Part shown: positions 16,759-24,823 of the stretch, piece after piece
Layout of the letters: the number at the start of each line of letters is the position of its first letter
How positions within the stretch are numbered: position 1 is the stretch's first letter
From: Agriterribacter humi
GTDB taxonomy: Bacteria; Bacteroidota; Bacteroidia; Chitinophagales; Chitinophagaceae
NCBI RefSeq assembly: GCF_009192765.1
Contig: NZ_VOHQ01000003.1
Location: 124,001-188,000, forward strand
Length of the DNA stretch: 64,000 nt
Direction of reading: 5' to 3'
Made by a program: the position numbers and the translations under genes
Notes under the pieces: generated by a model
What the model saw: only the letters and a program-made list of their open reading frames with translations
The model's database searches: none
Told to the model about the DNA's origin: nothing

Positions 16759-17340
16759 ATGTTTAATTTGATTTTATTCGGTCCCCCGGGAAGTGGTAAG
16801 GGTACGCAATCGGAAAAACTGATCTCAAAATATGGGTTAAAACACCTTTCTACCGGGGATTTGCTGCGCAGTGAAATTGCCGGTCAAACACCCCTCGGGC
16901 TGGAAGCCAGGAACTTTATGGACAAGGGTCAACTCGTTCCTGATGAAGTGGTAATTGGTATGATCAGTTCAGCATTAGATGCCAATCCGGAAGCTGCAGG
17001 CTTTTTGTTTGATGGTTTCCCGCGTACAGAGGCGCAGGCCGAAGCCTTAGATAAGCTGCTTAAGCTCAAAAAAACAGGCATACATCTCATGCTGGCGCTG
17101 GATGTTAGCGAGGAAGAGCTGGTATCACGCTTACTTAACAGGGGAAAAACTTCCGGTCGCAGCGATGATAACAATGAAACGGTTATTCGTGCCCGGATCG
17201 CAGAATATCATAAAAAAACATCGGCTGTTGCAGACTATTACAAAAAGTTTGATAAAGTAAAACAGGTAAAAGGAGAGGGCAGCATTGATGAAATTTTTGC
17301 CGCGCTCTGCAAAGAAGTGGACAGGAAGAGTGGTAAGTGA
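16759..17340 (+). CDS. adk: Adenylate kinase
   Basis: Adenylate kinase interconverts ATP plus AMP and two ADP in the cytosol. The 193-residue protein has the P-loop GPPGSGKGTQSEKL (about 7-20), the AMP-binding KHLSTGDLLRSEIA (about 28-41), GFLFDGFPRTEAQAEAL (about 77-93) and the LID start SRLLNRGKTSGRSDD. The LID is the short, zinc-free form, which explains the length compared with the 214-residue E. coli enzyme. It starts with ATG, preceded by a -7-like TATATTTG 25 bp upstream. It is a single gene. Confidence 0.95.
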   Translation: MFNLILFGPPGSGKGTQSEKLISKYGLKHLSTGDLLRSEIAGQTPLGLEARNFMDKGQLVPDEVVIGMISSALDANPEAAGFLFDGFPRTEAQAEALDKLLKLKKTGIHLMLALDVSEEELVSRLLNRGKTSGRSDDNNETVIRARIAEYHKKTSAVADYYKKFDKVKQVKGEGSIDEIFAALCKEVDRKSGK

Positions 17341-17341
17341 G

Positions 17342-17378
17342 TTAGTTGCAGGTTACAGGGAAGCAGGGACCAAAAGAC
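17342..17378 (+). repeat. Intergenic repeat, copy B (TTGCA-GGTTACA-GGG-AAAAGAC)
   Basis: Directly after adk lie TTGCA (17346-17350), GGTTACA, GGG and AAAAGAC (17372-17378). The order and the 26-bp distance match the copy after the LysE gene (6975-7007). Confidence 0.5.
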
Positions 17379-17487
17379 AATCCTAGCATCCTGAAGGTGT
17401 AAATCTGAAGGGGGAAGGGCTGTTGGTCAGTTTTCAGCTATGAGCGGTAAAGCTACAAGCAACCGGGGAAACAAATCAACCAGTCGG

Positions 17488-17946
17488 CTATTCATTCATC
17501 AGTTGCTTTGCTATTTCAATACTTTTAGAGATTCGTGCATTAACCGTATCAATCTTTTCTTTTTCACTCCTGTAAAAACTAACCTTCTCAGCTTCGGTAC
17601 TGCCTGCTTTATCAGGATTAAAGTCCTGCATCCACTGGTTCATCAGTTCTTCGGCATATTGAAGTCCCTGCAATGCAGAATCCAATGGCGGTTGAAGTTT
17701 CGCTTTGTTTTTTAAATCCGCAACCGAATCTATTTTCTGTTTTACCAATCCCTGATAACGGGCAATTTCACCCATTTTTGCCATTCCGGCATCATGCCCT
17801 TCCATTGCCGCTTTGTATAAACTGTCGGAAAGCGTTTTGGGGATGGATGAGTTATTCTGCTGTTCTTCACTGCCGGAAGTGCTCCTATTGCTGTTACAGG
17901 CCATGGCCATTATCACCACAATAACCGGAATAAATATTTTTATCAT
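17488..17946 (-). CDS. Hypothetical lipoprotein, helical
   Basis: This 152-residue protein has a lipoprotein signal peptide ending VVIMAMACNSN (cysteine near residue 17). The first 20 mature residues are low-complexity (serine, glutamate, asparagine). The rest is predicted helical, with heptad-like spacing from about 45 to 150, including KQKIDSVADLKNKAKLQ and the acidic-basic SEKEKIDTVNARISKSIEIA. I recognise no functional family. It would be a periplasm-facing lipid-anchored protein. It is divergent from the enoyl-CoA hydratase gene with a 90-bp gap. Confidence 0.75.
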   Translation of the reverse strand: MIKIFIPVIVVIMAMACNSNRSTSGSEEQQNNSSIPKTLSDSLYKAAMEGHDAGMAKMGEIARYQGLVKQKIDSVADLKNKAKLQPPLDSALQGLQYAEELMNQWMQDFNPDKAGSTEAEKVSFYRSEKEKIDTVNARISKSIEIAKQLMNE

Positions 17947-18035
17947 ACGCCAGTGTATAAGATTACCGCAAAGGTAAAGCGGAAGATGCTACACTTCTTT
18001 AATTTTAGTAATTTGTGTTACAAATCAATAGCTAT

Positions 18036-18809
18036 ATGATACATGAAATACAGGAAGGATATGTAAAGGTTGAGCATCAGAAAGAAGTAACTGTTATTGA
18101 ATTTTTTCATCCGCAGGGTAATTCCTTACCTGCAGCTATATTAAATGATCTTAGCCAGGAAATACATAGCGCGGGGTTACAAAAAGAAACGAAAGTCATT
18201 ATTTTGCGATCGGGAGGCACTGTTGCATTTTGCGCCGGAGCTTCGTTTAAAGAATTACTGGCTATTGCTACTGCTGAAGAAGGCAAAAAATTTTTCAGTG
18301 GGTTTGCAAATGTAATTAATGCCATGCGCCGCTGCCCTAAATTAATTATAGCACGTATACAGGGTAAATGTGTTGGTGGCGGAGTGGGACTTGCGGCAGC
18401 GGCTGATTATGCTATTGCTTTGGAAGGCGCCGATGTGAAACTGAGTGAATTGTCAATAGGACTCGGTCCTTTTGTGGTAGGTCCGGCAATAGAAAGGAAA
18501 ATAGGGTTGAGCGCTTTCAGCCATTTGGCTATTGATGCTGGCATTTGGCGTCCCGCAGATTGGGCGAGAAGGCATGGTTTATATGCTGAACTGCATCCCA
18601 CTGCGGAAGATATGAATGAGTCCATACAGCGCCTGGCCAATGAACTGGCCCATGCTAATCCTGAAGCCATAGCTGAATTGAAGAAGATATTATGGGAGGG
18701 AACTGAGAATTGGGATACGGTATTACATCAACGGGCTGCTATCAGCGGCAAACTGGTAATCAATCCCTTTACAAAAGCAGCGCTCGAAAAATTAAAGAAA
18801 AAAGGATAG
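18036..18809 (+). CDS. Enoyl-CoA hydratase/isomerase family protein
   Basis: This 257-residue crotonase-fold protein should act on an acyl-CoA thioester. The oxyanion-hole blocks are visible as VAFCAGASFKELL (about 63-75) and GKCVGGGVGLAAAADYAIA (about 110-128). One catalytic acid of true hydratases may be present in the LSELSIGLGPFVVGPAIE segment, although the site differs from the classical SEVRIG type. The reaction could be hydration, isomerisation or a related step, for example in phenylacetate or leucine breakdown. The ATG at 18036 is preferred; an in-frame GTG at 18015 is also possible. No pathway partners are adjacent. Confidence 0.82.
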   Translation: MIHEIQEGYVKVEHQKEVTVIEFFHPQGNSLPAAILNDLSQEIHSAGLQKETKVIILRSGGTVAFCAGASFKELLAIATAEEGKKFFSGFANVINAMRRCPKLIIARIQGKCVGGGVGLAAAADYAIALEGADVKLSELSIGLGPFVVGPAIERKIGLSAFSHLAIDAGIWRPADWARRHGLYAELHPTAEDMNESIQRLANELAHANPEAIAELKKILWEGTENWDTVLHQRAAISGKLVINPFTKAALEKLKKKG

Positions 18810-18904
18810 GGTTGTATATCCTCACCATTCAAGTATTCATCCTACTGTTACATATCACTGAAAGCTGATAACCGACTGCTGATACCTCATACCTGACGGC
18901 TCCC

Positions 18905-20218
18905 CTACACAAACATACTTAACAACATTACTCCGCCAAGTCCTACTATAGCAACAATCGTTTCCATCAGCGACCATGAGCGGATGGTATCTTTTACACT
19001 CAGGTTAAAGTATTCTTTAAACAACCAGAAACCACCATCGTTTACATGCGAAAACATCAGGCTGCCCGCGCCGATAGATAAAACCATCAGGTTGGGATTT
19101 ACACCACCCTGCATAACAATTGGCGCAACAATGCCCGCAGTGGTGAGTCCGGCTACAGTAGCGGAGCCAATGCAGATGCGTATGATGGCCGCAATAATCC
19201 AGGCTAGCAATAAAGGATGTAAGGGCCAATGATGCAAGGCCTGTGCTATATCGTTACTTACACCACTTACCGTAAGTACTTCCTTAAAGGCCCCGGCTCC
19301 TGCAATGATCAGCAATATCATGGCAACATCTTTTACCGCACTTTCATATACACTCATTATTTTTTTCATTGGCATACCTGTTGATACCCCCAGGGAAAAA
19401 GTAGCAACGATAAGGGCTATAAGCATAACGATCATAGCATTGCCAAAAAAAGAAGAGACATTGCCCAGCAATTCAGATGAAGGGAAAAGGAAAGGTATAA
19501 CCGTTGTAACAATGAGCAATACAACAGGTAATAAGGAAGATAAAAGGCTATTGGCAAGCCCCGGTAAATTTTCTTCCGGAAGTACAACAGGTTTAAAAGT
19601 TTGCAAAGGAACCGAAACGATCTTTTTTAGTGTTTTGGCATAAAATGGTCCGGCAATAATGATCGCAGGGATAGCAACTGCCAAACCATACAAAAGCGTC
19701 AATCCCATATTCGCATTAAATTGTTTTACCAGGGCCGCGGGCGCCGGGTGCGGTGGCAGGTATCCGTGGGTAACCGATAAGGAAGCCAACATGGGTAAAC
19801 CGATATATACAGCAGGCAGCTTGAACTGGTAGGCAACAGAAAAAATAAGCGGAACCATTAATACAAACCCTACATTATAAAATAAGGGAATACCTATTAT
19901 AAAACCGGTAATCATTAAAGCCCACTGAATATATTTTACACCAAAAACTTTCATCAGGGAAGAAGCGATTTGCTGGGCCGCGCCGCTTTCGGCAACCAAT
20001 TTTCCAAGCATAGCGCCCATCATAATTACTCCGGCCAGTGCACCCAAAGTATCGCCCATGCCTTTCTCTACCGCTACCGCCAGCTTATTTAGCGGAATAC
20101 CCAACAGTCCTCCGGCAAGTAAGGATACCACTAAAAAAGCAAGAAAGGCATTGGTTTTACCCCAGGTAATCAATAATACAAGCAGCAGAATACAGCCAGC
20201 GATAATAAGCAGTGTCAT
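18905..20218 (-). CDS. Gluconate:H+ symporter family permease (GntP/GntT-like)
   Basis: This 437-residue inner-membrane permease has about 12 hydrophobic helices and GntP-family motifs, including ITWGKTNAFLAFLVVSLLAGG at the first two helices, GVIMMGAMLGKLVAESGAA, and the conserved ASLSVTHGYLPPHPAP loop (about 145-160). Family members import gluconate and related sugar acids with protons. No gluconate kinase or sugar-acid dehydratase lies next to it, so the substrate is only inferred. The downstream gap (18810-18904) contains one of the TCAGCTTTCAG-type intergenic words. Confidence 0.88.
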   Translation of the reverse strand: MTLLIIAGCILLLVLLITWGKTNAFLAFLVVSLLAGGLLGIPLNKLAVAVEKGMGDTLGALAGVIMMGAMLGKLVAESGAAQQIASSLMKVFGVKYIQWALMITGFIIGIPLFYNVGFVLMVPLIFSVAYQFKLPAVYIGLPMLASLSVTHGYLPPHPAPAALVKQFNANMGLTLLYGLAVAIPAIIIAGPFYAKTLKKIVSVPLQTFKPVVLPEENLPGLANSLLSSLLPVVLLIVTTVIPFLFPSSELLGNVSSFFGNAMIVMLIALIVATFSLGVSTGMPMKKIMSVYESAVKDVAMILLIIAGAGAFKEVLTVSGVSNDIAQALHHWPLHPLLLAWIIAAIIRICIGSATVAGLTTAGIVAPIVMQGGVNPNLMVLSIGAGSLMFSHVNDGGFWLFKEYFNLSVKDTIRSWSLMETIVAIVGLGGVMLLSMFV

Positions 20219-20436
20219 ATTTATTAAAGTGATTTGTTGAATTTGATTTGCTTCATCACCCTGCTGCTACACAATCGTTATAGTTTGCAATATAAGAAAT
20301 GGAAATTAAGTATGCGGCTGTTATATTCCGGGTTACAGGAATGATACTGCCGGCAGGCGCATACGATTATATGATGTGCATTATAAAAAAGGTGGATTTG
20401 CCATTCACTGTCAACAACTGATTATTCACCAAAACT

Positions 20437-20904
20437 TTACCAATTATTCATTTGTTCGGGAACAATGCGTTCCATATTTTCTTCTGAAATGCTGTTGATT
20501 TTCCAGTCGGGATCATATTTTACAAACCACGAAAGCCAGAGGCTGCGCGACAGGCGCATGAATATAGGCTGCAGCACAATCAATAAAACGGCATTGGTGA
20601 TGCCCCACCATAATAAACGAAAATCGCCCTCCTGAACTGAAAAGCCAATGAGCAGCCACCAGATAATAAAAGTAAATACACTAAAACTTACGGTAAGCCC
20701 GTAGCTTACATAAGCAGTGCCGTAATAAAAACCTACTTCAATTTCGGTAGGCTGACTGCAAACCGGGCATGCAGAATGCATTTTAAGGGCAGTATTTAAT
20801 TTGTACGGATTGCTGTTTTTAAAAATTCCACCCCTGCGGCAACGCGGGCAACGATTATCCAGTACTGATAAAAAATAACCGGGTTTCCTTTCTTCTATGC
20901 TCAT
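20437..20904 (-). CDS. DUF983-family membrane protein with zinc-ribbon-like cysteines
   Basis: This 155-residue protein has two cysteine pairs, NRCPRCRRGG (about 17-26) and ACPVCSQPTE (about 45-54), which together form a zinc-ribbon-like N-terminal part. Two transmembrane helices follow, SYGLTVSFSVFTFIIWWLLIG (about 67-87) and LLWWGITNAVLLIVLQPIFM (about 95-114). This matches DUF983, a family of unknown function common in Bacteroidota and Proteobacteria. It lies 76 bp after murF on the same strand and may share its transcript. Confidence 0.85.
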   Translation of the reverse strand: MSIEERKPGYFLSVLDNRCPRCRRGGIFKNSNPYKLNTALKMHSACPVCSQPTEIEVGFYYGTAYVSYGLTVSFSVFTFIIWWLLIGFSVQEGDFRLLWWGITNAVLLIVLQPIFMRLSRSLWLSWFVKYDPDWKINSISEENMERIVPEQMNNW

Positions 20905-20980
20905 TCGGGAATTTTTGCAAAGGTCTTAATTCTCCACCAGATATCAGGGATTAAAATCTCCCGAAATGCTATAATAAAAT

Positions 20981-22264
20981 TCATAATACATCTGCAATGG
21001 TTTCCATCTGCATGCTGCGTGACCCTTTTACAAGATATACACTATTTTCTGCGGGGTGTTGCAGCAGCCATTCCCTTGCTTCCTGTGCGGTATTAAAAAA
21101 CCTGAAAGGATGTATGATGCGGGCAAAATCGCCACCAACCAGTATTACTTCTTTCCATAAATAATGCTTTAGCAGCTCAATAAGATCTTCATGCTCTTTT
21201 GCGCTTTCTTTTCCCAATTCCATCATAGCACCCAGTACAAGGATCTTATTGCTGCCTGTTGTTCCTGCAAAGTTTTCTATAGCTGCTTTCATACTGCTGG
21301 GGTTAGCATTATAAGCGTCTAAAATAATTTTATTATTTCCTTTATCTATTAATTGCGACCTGCTGTTGGATGGATTATATGCTTCAATGGCCGCCTTTAT
21401 CTTATCGTCCGTAACGTTAAAATACCTGCCTGTGGCTATAGCCGCAAGCAGATTTGGAAGGTTATAACTTCCAACCAGCGCGGAGCGGATGATAACCTTT
21501 TCTTTCTTTTTCATTAAAGCCACTTCTAAAAAAGGATCTGTTTTATATATATCGCCCACTACTTCAGTTCCTGAGGTTCCGTAGGTAAAAATGTGGGGTA
21601 TGCCTTTACTCATTTCTCTCAGGTAATCATAATCCCACATTACAAAGGCTGTGCCATCGTGGAGTTTCAGGTAATCATACAATTCACCTTTGGCTTTTCT
21701 AACCCCTTCTACGCTTCCAAAACCTTCGAGATGCGCCTTTCCGCAATTGGTAATAATGCCATGTGTGGGTTCGGTGTATTTGCAGTAACCTTCAATTTCT
21801 TTAAGATGGTTAGCGCCCATTTCAATGATCCCTATTTCCGCATCAGGTTTAATATTCAGGATAGTAAGCGGTATTCCTATATGGTTGTTCAGGTTTCCCC
21901 GGGTTGTATATGTTTTATAGGTGGATGAAAGCACTGCATGAACCAGTTCTTTAGTAGTGGTTTTGCCATTGCTTCCCGTAATAGCCACAAAAGGTATGGT
22001 AAACCGGCTGCGGTGATAGCCCGCCAACTGCTGCAGCGTAGTTAACACATCATCCGTAAGTATGATCCTTTTATCTTCAAAACCGGGCGGTTCGTCTGCT
22101 ATTACATAAGCGGCGCCTGCTTCCAGTGCCTGTTTTGCAAAAAGATTGCCATTAAAATTCGGGCCTTTCAATGCAAAAAAAATATCATCTTTTTTTAGCT
22201 TCCTGGTATCTGTCTGAACCGAAGGATATTGAAGAAACAATTGATAGAGTTTGTCAATTTGCAT
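20981..22264 (-). CDS. murF: UDP-MurNAc-tripeptide--D-alanyl-D-alanine ligase
   Basis: MurF adds D-Ala-D-Ala to the UDP-MurNAc tripeptide in the cytosol, the last step of peptidoglycan stem-peptide assembly. The 427-residue protein has an N-terminal UDP-binding part (SVQTDTRKLKKDDIFFALKG, about 14-33), the Mur ligase P-loop ITGSNGKTTTKELV (about 100-113), GIIEMGANHLKEIE and the C-terminal ILDAYNANPSSM. The ATG at 22264 is the conserved start; the frame is open 48 codons further upstream without family similarity. It is separate from the usual dcw cluster. A -7-like TACCTTTG (complement 22270-22277) lies just in front. Confidence 0.95.
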   Translation of the reverse strand: MQIDKLYQLFLQYPSVQTDTRKLKKDDIFFALKGPNFNGNLFAKQALEAGAAYVIADEPPGFEDKRIILTDDVLTTLQQLAGYHRSRFTIPFVAITGSNGKTTTKELVHAVLSSTYKTYTTRGNLNNHIGIPLTILNIKPDAEIGIIEMGANHLKEIEGYCKYTEPTHGIITNCGKAHLEGFGSVEGVRKAKGELYDYLKLHDGTAFVMWDYDYLREMSKGIPHIFTYGTSGTEVVGDIYKTDPFLEVALMKKKEKVIIRSALVGSYNLPNLLAAIATGRYFNVTDDKIKAAIEAYNPSNSRSQLIDKGNNKIILDAYNANPSSMKAAIENFAGTTGSNKILVLGAMMELGKESAKEHEDLIELLKHYLWKEVILVGGDFARIIHPFRFFNTAQEAREWLLQHPAENSVYLVKGSRSMQMETIADVL

Positions 22265-22327
22265 ACCGGCAAAGGTAATTACAATCATTACAAAATAATA
22301 ACAGCCCGTGCACCTTGCAGAATTCTG

Positions 22328-22358
22328 TTTGGCCTTCCGGCCAGGAATCTGAACTTTG
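22328..22358 (+). promoter_or_regulatory. Candidate promoter of the aldo/keto reductase gene
   Basis: TTTG (22328-22331) and GAACTTTG (22351-22358) are 19 bp apart. This is a one-mismatch fit to the Bacteroidota pattern, 19 bp before the ATG at 22378. Confidence 0.4.
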
Positions 22359-22377
22359 TATAAATAAAAGAACGGAT

Positions 22378-23274
22378 ATGAATTATCATCTTTTAGGAAA
22401 ATCATCATTAACCATCAGCGAGGTTGGCTTTGGGTGCATGTCTTTGGGCGATAACGATACAGACAATGCCCGGCTCATACATAGTGCAATTGAGGGTGGA
22501 TTAAATTATTTTGATACGGCCGATATGTATCAGAAAGGACTGAACGAAACTACTGTTGGGAAAGCCCTGCAGGGAAAAAGGGACAAAGTTATTCTGGCAA
22601 CCAAGGTAGGCAACCAGTGGCGGCCAGATGGCAGCGGGTGGGAGTGGAATCCTTATAGGCACTATATTATTTCGGCCGTAGAACAAAGTTTAAAAAGATT
22701 AAACACGGACTATATTGATCTTTACCAGTTGCACGGAGGTACTATTGGCGACCCTATAGATGAAACCATTCAAGCGTTCGAAACCTTACAGGCAGCAGGT
22801 AAAATTCGGTATTATGGTATTTCGTCTATACGCCCTAATGTAATCCGGGAATATGTACAGCGATCTCATATAGCAAGTGTAATGATGCAATACAGTGTAT
22901 TGGACCGGCGTGCCGAAGAAACCTGTTTTGCCCTGTTGCAGTCGAATGATATAGCTGTACTCGCAAGGGGATGCCTGGCAGGTGGGCTATTGGTAAATAA
23001 ACCCGCAAAAACATACTTAAATTACACAGAAGATGAAGTGTACAAAGCACAGTCTGCCGTTCACGCTATTTCCGGCATGAACCGTAACCCTTCCCAAACC
23101 GCTATCCGTTTTGCTTTGCAGCAACAGCCTGTTACCGCTGCCATTGTTGGTGTTAGAACGATGGAACAATTGGACGATATTATTGCTGCTACGCATACAC
23201 CCTTACTTACAGATAACGAAATGATTTATTTGCGTGCATCCATTCCTGTAAATTATTATGAACAGCATAGGTAA
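22378..23274 (+). CDS. Aldo/keto reductase
   Basis: This 298-residue TIM-barrel oxidoreductase should use NADPH to reduce aldehydes or ketones. The catalytic tetrad is visible: D and Y in YFDTADMYQKGLNE (about 44-57), K in VILATKVGNQ (about 70-79) and H in YQLHGG (about 120-125). The C-terminal AIVGVRTMEQLDD segment fits the phosphate-binding loop. The ATG at 22378 is chosen because the preceding codons are unlike the family. It is a solitary gene divergent from murF. Physiological substrate unknown. Confidence 0.9.
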   Translation: MNYHLLGKSSLTISEVGFGCMSLGDNDTDNARLIHSAIEGGLNYFDTADMYQKGLNETTVGKALQGKRDKVILATKVGNQWRPDGSGWEWNPYRHYIISAVEQSLKRLNTDYIDLYQLHGGTIGDPIDETIQAFETLQAAGKIRYYGISSIRPNVIREYVQRSHIASVMMQYSVLDRRAEETCFALLQSNDIAVLARGCLAGGLLVNKPAKTYLNYTEDEVYKAQSAVHAISGMNRNPSQTAIRFALQQQPVTAAIVGVRTMEQLDDIIAATHTPLLTDNEMIYLRASIPVNYYEQHR

Positions 23275-23533
23275 CAGGGTGCCGCCTGAATAAAAATAAA
23301 GCCATTTGCACAGGCGGCTGCTAATAGGGTATACTGTTACCATACATTCGGTGGGGTTTACACGAATTTTATTTCTTTAATGACCGGCCGCATAGCATAC
23401 CGGTTGCACAAGAGCGTGACACAAGGAACGGCGAAGCGTGCGATGGTGGCTGGCAACAATAAAATGTTCAAGCAGAACGATCAGTACCATCATTTGTACG
23501 ATGCATGAAATAATGGGAAAGAGAGCTATAGGT
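23275..23533. other. Intergenic region, nothing recognised
   Basis: I see no open frame of note, no RNA gene and no clear terminator between the aldo/keto reductase gene and the convergent hypothetical gene. Confidence 0.4.
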
Positions 23534-24229
23534 TTATTGCTGTTCAGTGCAAAATAGCAGCAGTTGTTCCAGATCTGCTTCTTTATTGAAATCTATATTG
23601 TTTTTTGCAATGTATTTTTTTATGGCGTCTCTTTTGGAAGGGAAAGTATTATAAAATCCTTTTCTGTCTGCTTTTTCAAAACGATTATAAGGGTTCCCAA
23701 TATACCAGCTCATTACTTTTTCAAAGCGTACATCCCTGTCAACTTTAAGACGATGTACTTTATCGCTGGAGTATATGCTTGAATAAGTGGTTACGGCCGA
23801 AGAGCCCGAAGAGCCGCCATAGGCAGTGCCCACTTTGTCGGGAATTTGAATCATTTGTTGTTTTACTGCAAGCTTATAAGAGCCGGAATGTGAGGTTTGC
23901 TGAAGGTATCCCTTATCATAGTAATATACGAGGGTATCAATGCTGATGTATTTAATCAGTGCGGGATCTGCAATGGCAAGCGTATCTCCATTCGTATTTA
24001 AAAACTGCATTTCATCAAGCAGGTAATTATAATTGAAGCGCTGTTTTACGGATGCACCTGATCTTAAAAAAGCTGTTCCTCCGGTAAATGCAGGCAATAT
24101 GTATTTTGCTTCATCCGGTATTACTTCATCCGGCGCTTCGCCGGCTTTTACCAGGTGGGTTTTGTTTGCCTGTGCTGTGCTATCATTAGCATACCATATA
24201 CACAACACAAAAATTAAAAGTATTCGCAT
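23534..24229 (-). CDS. Hypothetical exported protein
   Basis: This 231-residue protein starts with a signal peptide (about 1-19, ending NDSTAQA). The mature part includes a region resembling small beta-rich periplasmic proteins of Bacteroidota (FLNTNGDTLAIADPALIKYI). A serine/glycine/tyrosine-rich stretch follows near 135-153, and the C-terminus is basic and helical (FPSKRDAIKKYIAKNNIDF and DLEQLLLF). I recognise no named family and do not assign a function. It is transcribed alone and converges with the aldo/keto reductase gene. Confidence 0.75.
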   Translation of the reverse strand: MRILLIFVLCIWYANDSTAQANKTHLVKAGEAPDEVIPDEAKYILPAFTGGTAFLRSGASVKQRFNYNYLLDEMQFLNTNGDTLAIADPALIKYISIDTLVYYYDKGYLQQTSHSGSYKLAVKQQMIQIPDKVGTAYGGSSGSSAVTTYSSIYSSDKVHRLKVDRDVRFEKVMSWYIGNPYNRFEKADRKGFYNTFPSKRDAIKKYIAKNNIDFNKEADLEQLLLFCTEQQ

Positions 24230-24357
24230 AATACTTTTTTATACCTGCAAGGTATACCAAATAGAATTATAAATTAGTCCGGAGATTTCTGGTATAATGC
24301 CAATGATACAGCCGATAGTCCAATTTTGATTGCCTGTCCATGGCTGTTGTTCGGCAG

Positions 24358-24401
24358 TTCAGGCGGGCGTACCGATCCGGGCGGACGTCTGGTCGGGCAG
24401 G
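24358..24401. repeat. GC-rich modular repeat, copy 2
   Basis: TTCAGGCGGG (24358-24367), ATCCGGGCGG (24375-24384) and GTCGGGCAGG (24392-24401) lie in a row. The first two match copy 1 at 12960-12983 in order and orientation; the third is the reverse complement of the 10-mer at 12943-12952. The repeat abuts the point where the RtcB-like reading frame is lost. Confidence 0.6.
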
Positions 24402-24406
24402 TGTAA

Positions 24407-24511
24407 GGCACGCCAGTTTTTTTGCATCACATTCATTGCCGCGCTTGTCACCGGACCTTCGGGGTAACCGATGGCACGCAATGCTTTTCCTGTTGTTTTT
24501 AACTTGTTCAT
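24407..24511 (-). pseudogene. 5' remnant of an RtcB-like RNA ligase gene
   Basis: Thirty-five codons from an ATG (complement 24509-24511) read MNKLKTTGKALRAIGYPEGP and then VTSAAMNVMQKNWRA. This looks to me like the N-terminus of Bacteroidota RtcB proteins, in which a G-x-x-LR-x-IGYPEG motif opens the chain. After it the frame enters the GC-rich repeat and loses all family resemblance, with no continuation visible to the left. I therefore read it as a truncated 5' fragment. The family call is from memory of the N-terminal pattern and is moderate. Confidence 0.45.
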
Positions 24512-24547
24512 TGTTTTTTTGTTTTGGACCACGGATATACAATATAG

Positions 24548-24754
24548 AGGTGTCTCAAATCTCTGCATTCATTTTTTGAACAACTGGCAAAATCGCTCAG
24601 TAACCCCGAAAGTACAAAGCAACTGGTTAGCAGGCTAACGGAGAAGGATAAGGTTTCAGGTCAAACCTATTTAAAAATACCTGTAGGCAGTGAGCAGATA
24701 ATAGAAAGCGCATTACAACTGATCAGTGGGTTTTTGAGAGGACTGAAGCGTTAA
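24548..24754 (+). pseudogene. 3' remnant of an unidentified gene
   Basis: A 68-codon frame follows an in-frame TAG (24545-24547), has no ATG, and ends at TAA 24752-24754. Its codons look coding, translating as EQLAKSLSNPESTKQLVSRL, then TEKDKVSGQTYLKIPVGSEQ and IIESALQLISGFLRGLKR. The ending is typical of a natural C-terminus. The start has been lost, so this is probably the tail of a deleted gene. I do not recognise the family. Confidence 0.4.
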
Positions 24755-24823
24755 TTTTATAATTATATCGAAAGGTAACCCGGAGAGATTAGTGAGACTG
24801 TAGGTTGTTATTGGCGGTATCCG

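Noticed and set aside
24267-24542. 91-codon minus-strand frame rich in RPD words
   Set aside because: The repeated RPD comes from the GC-rich modular repeat; the RtcB-like frame on the same strand explains the rest.
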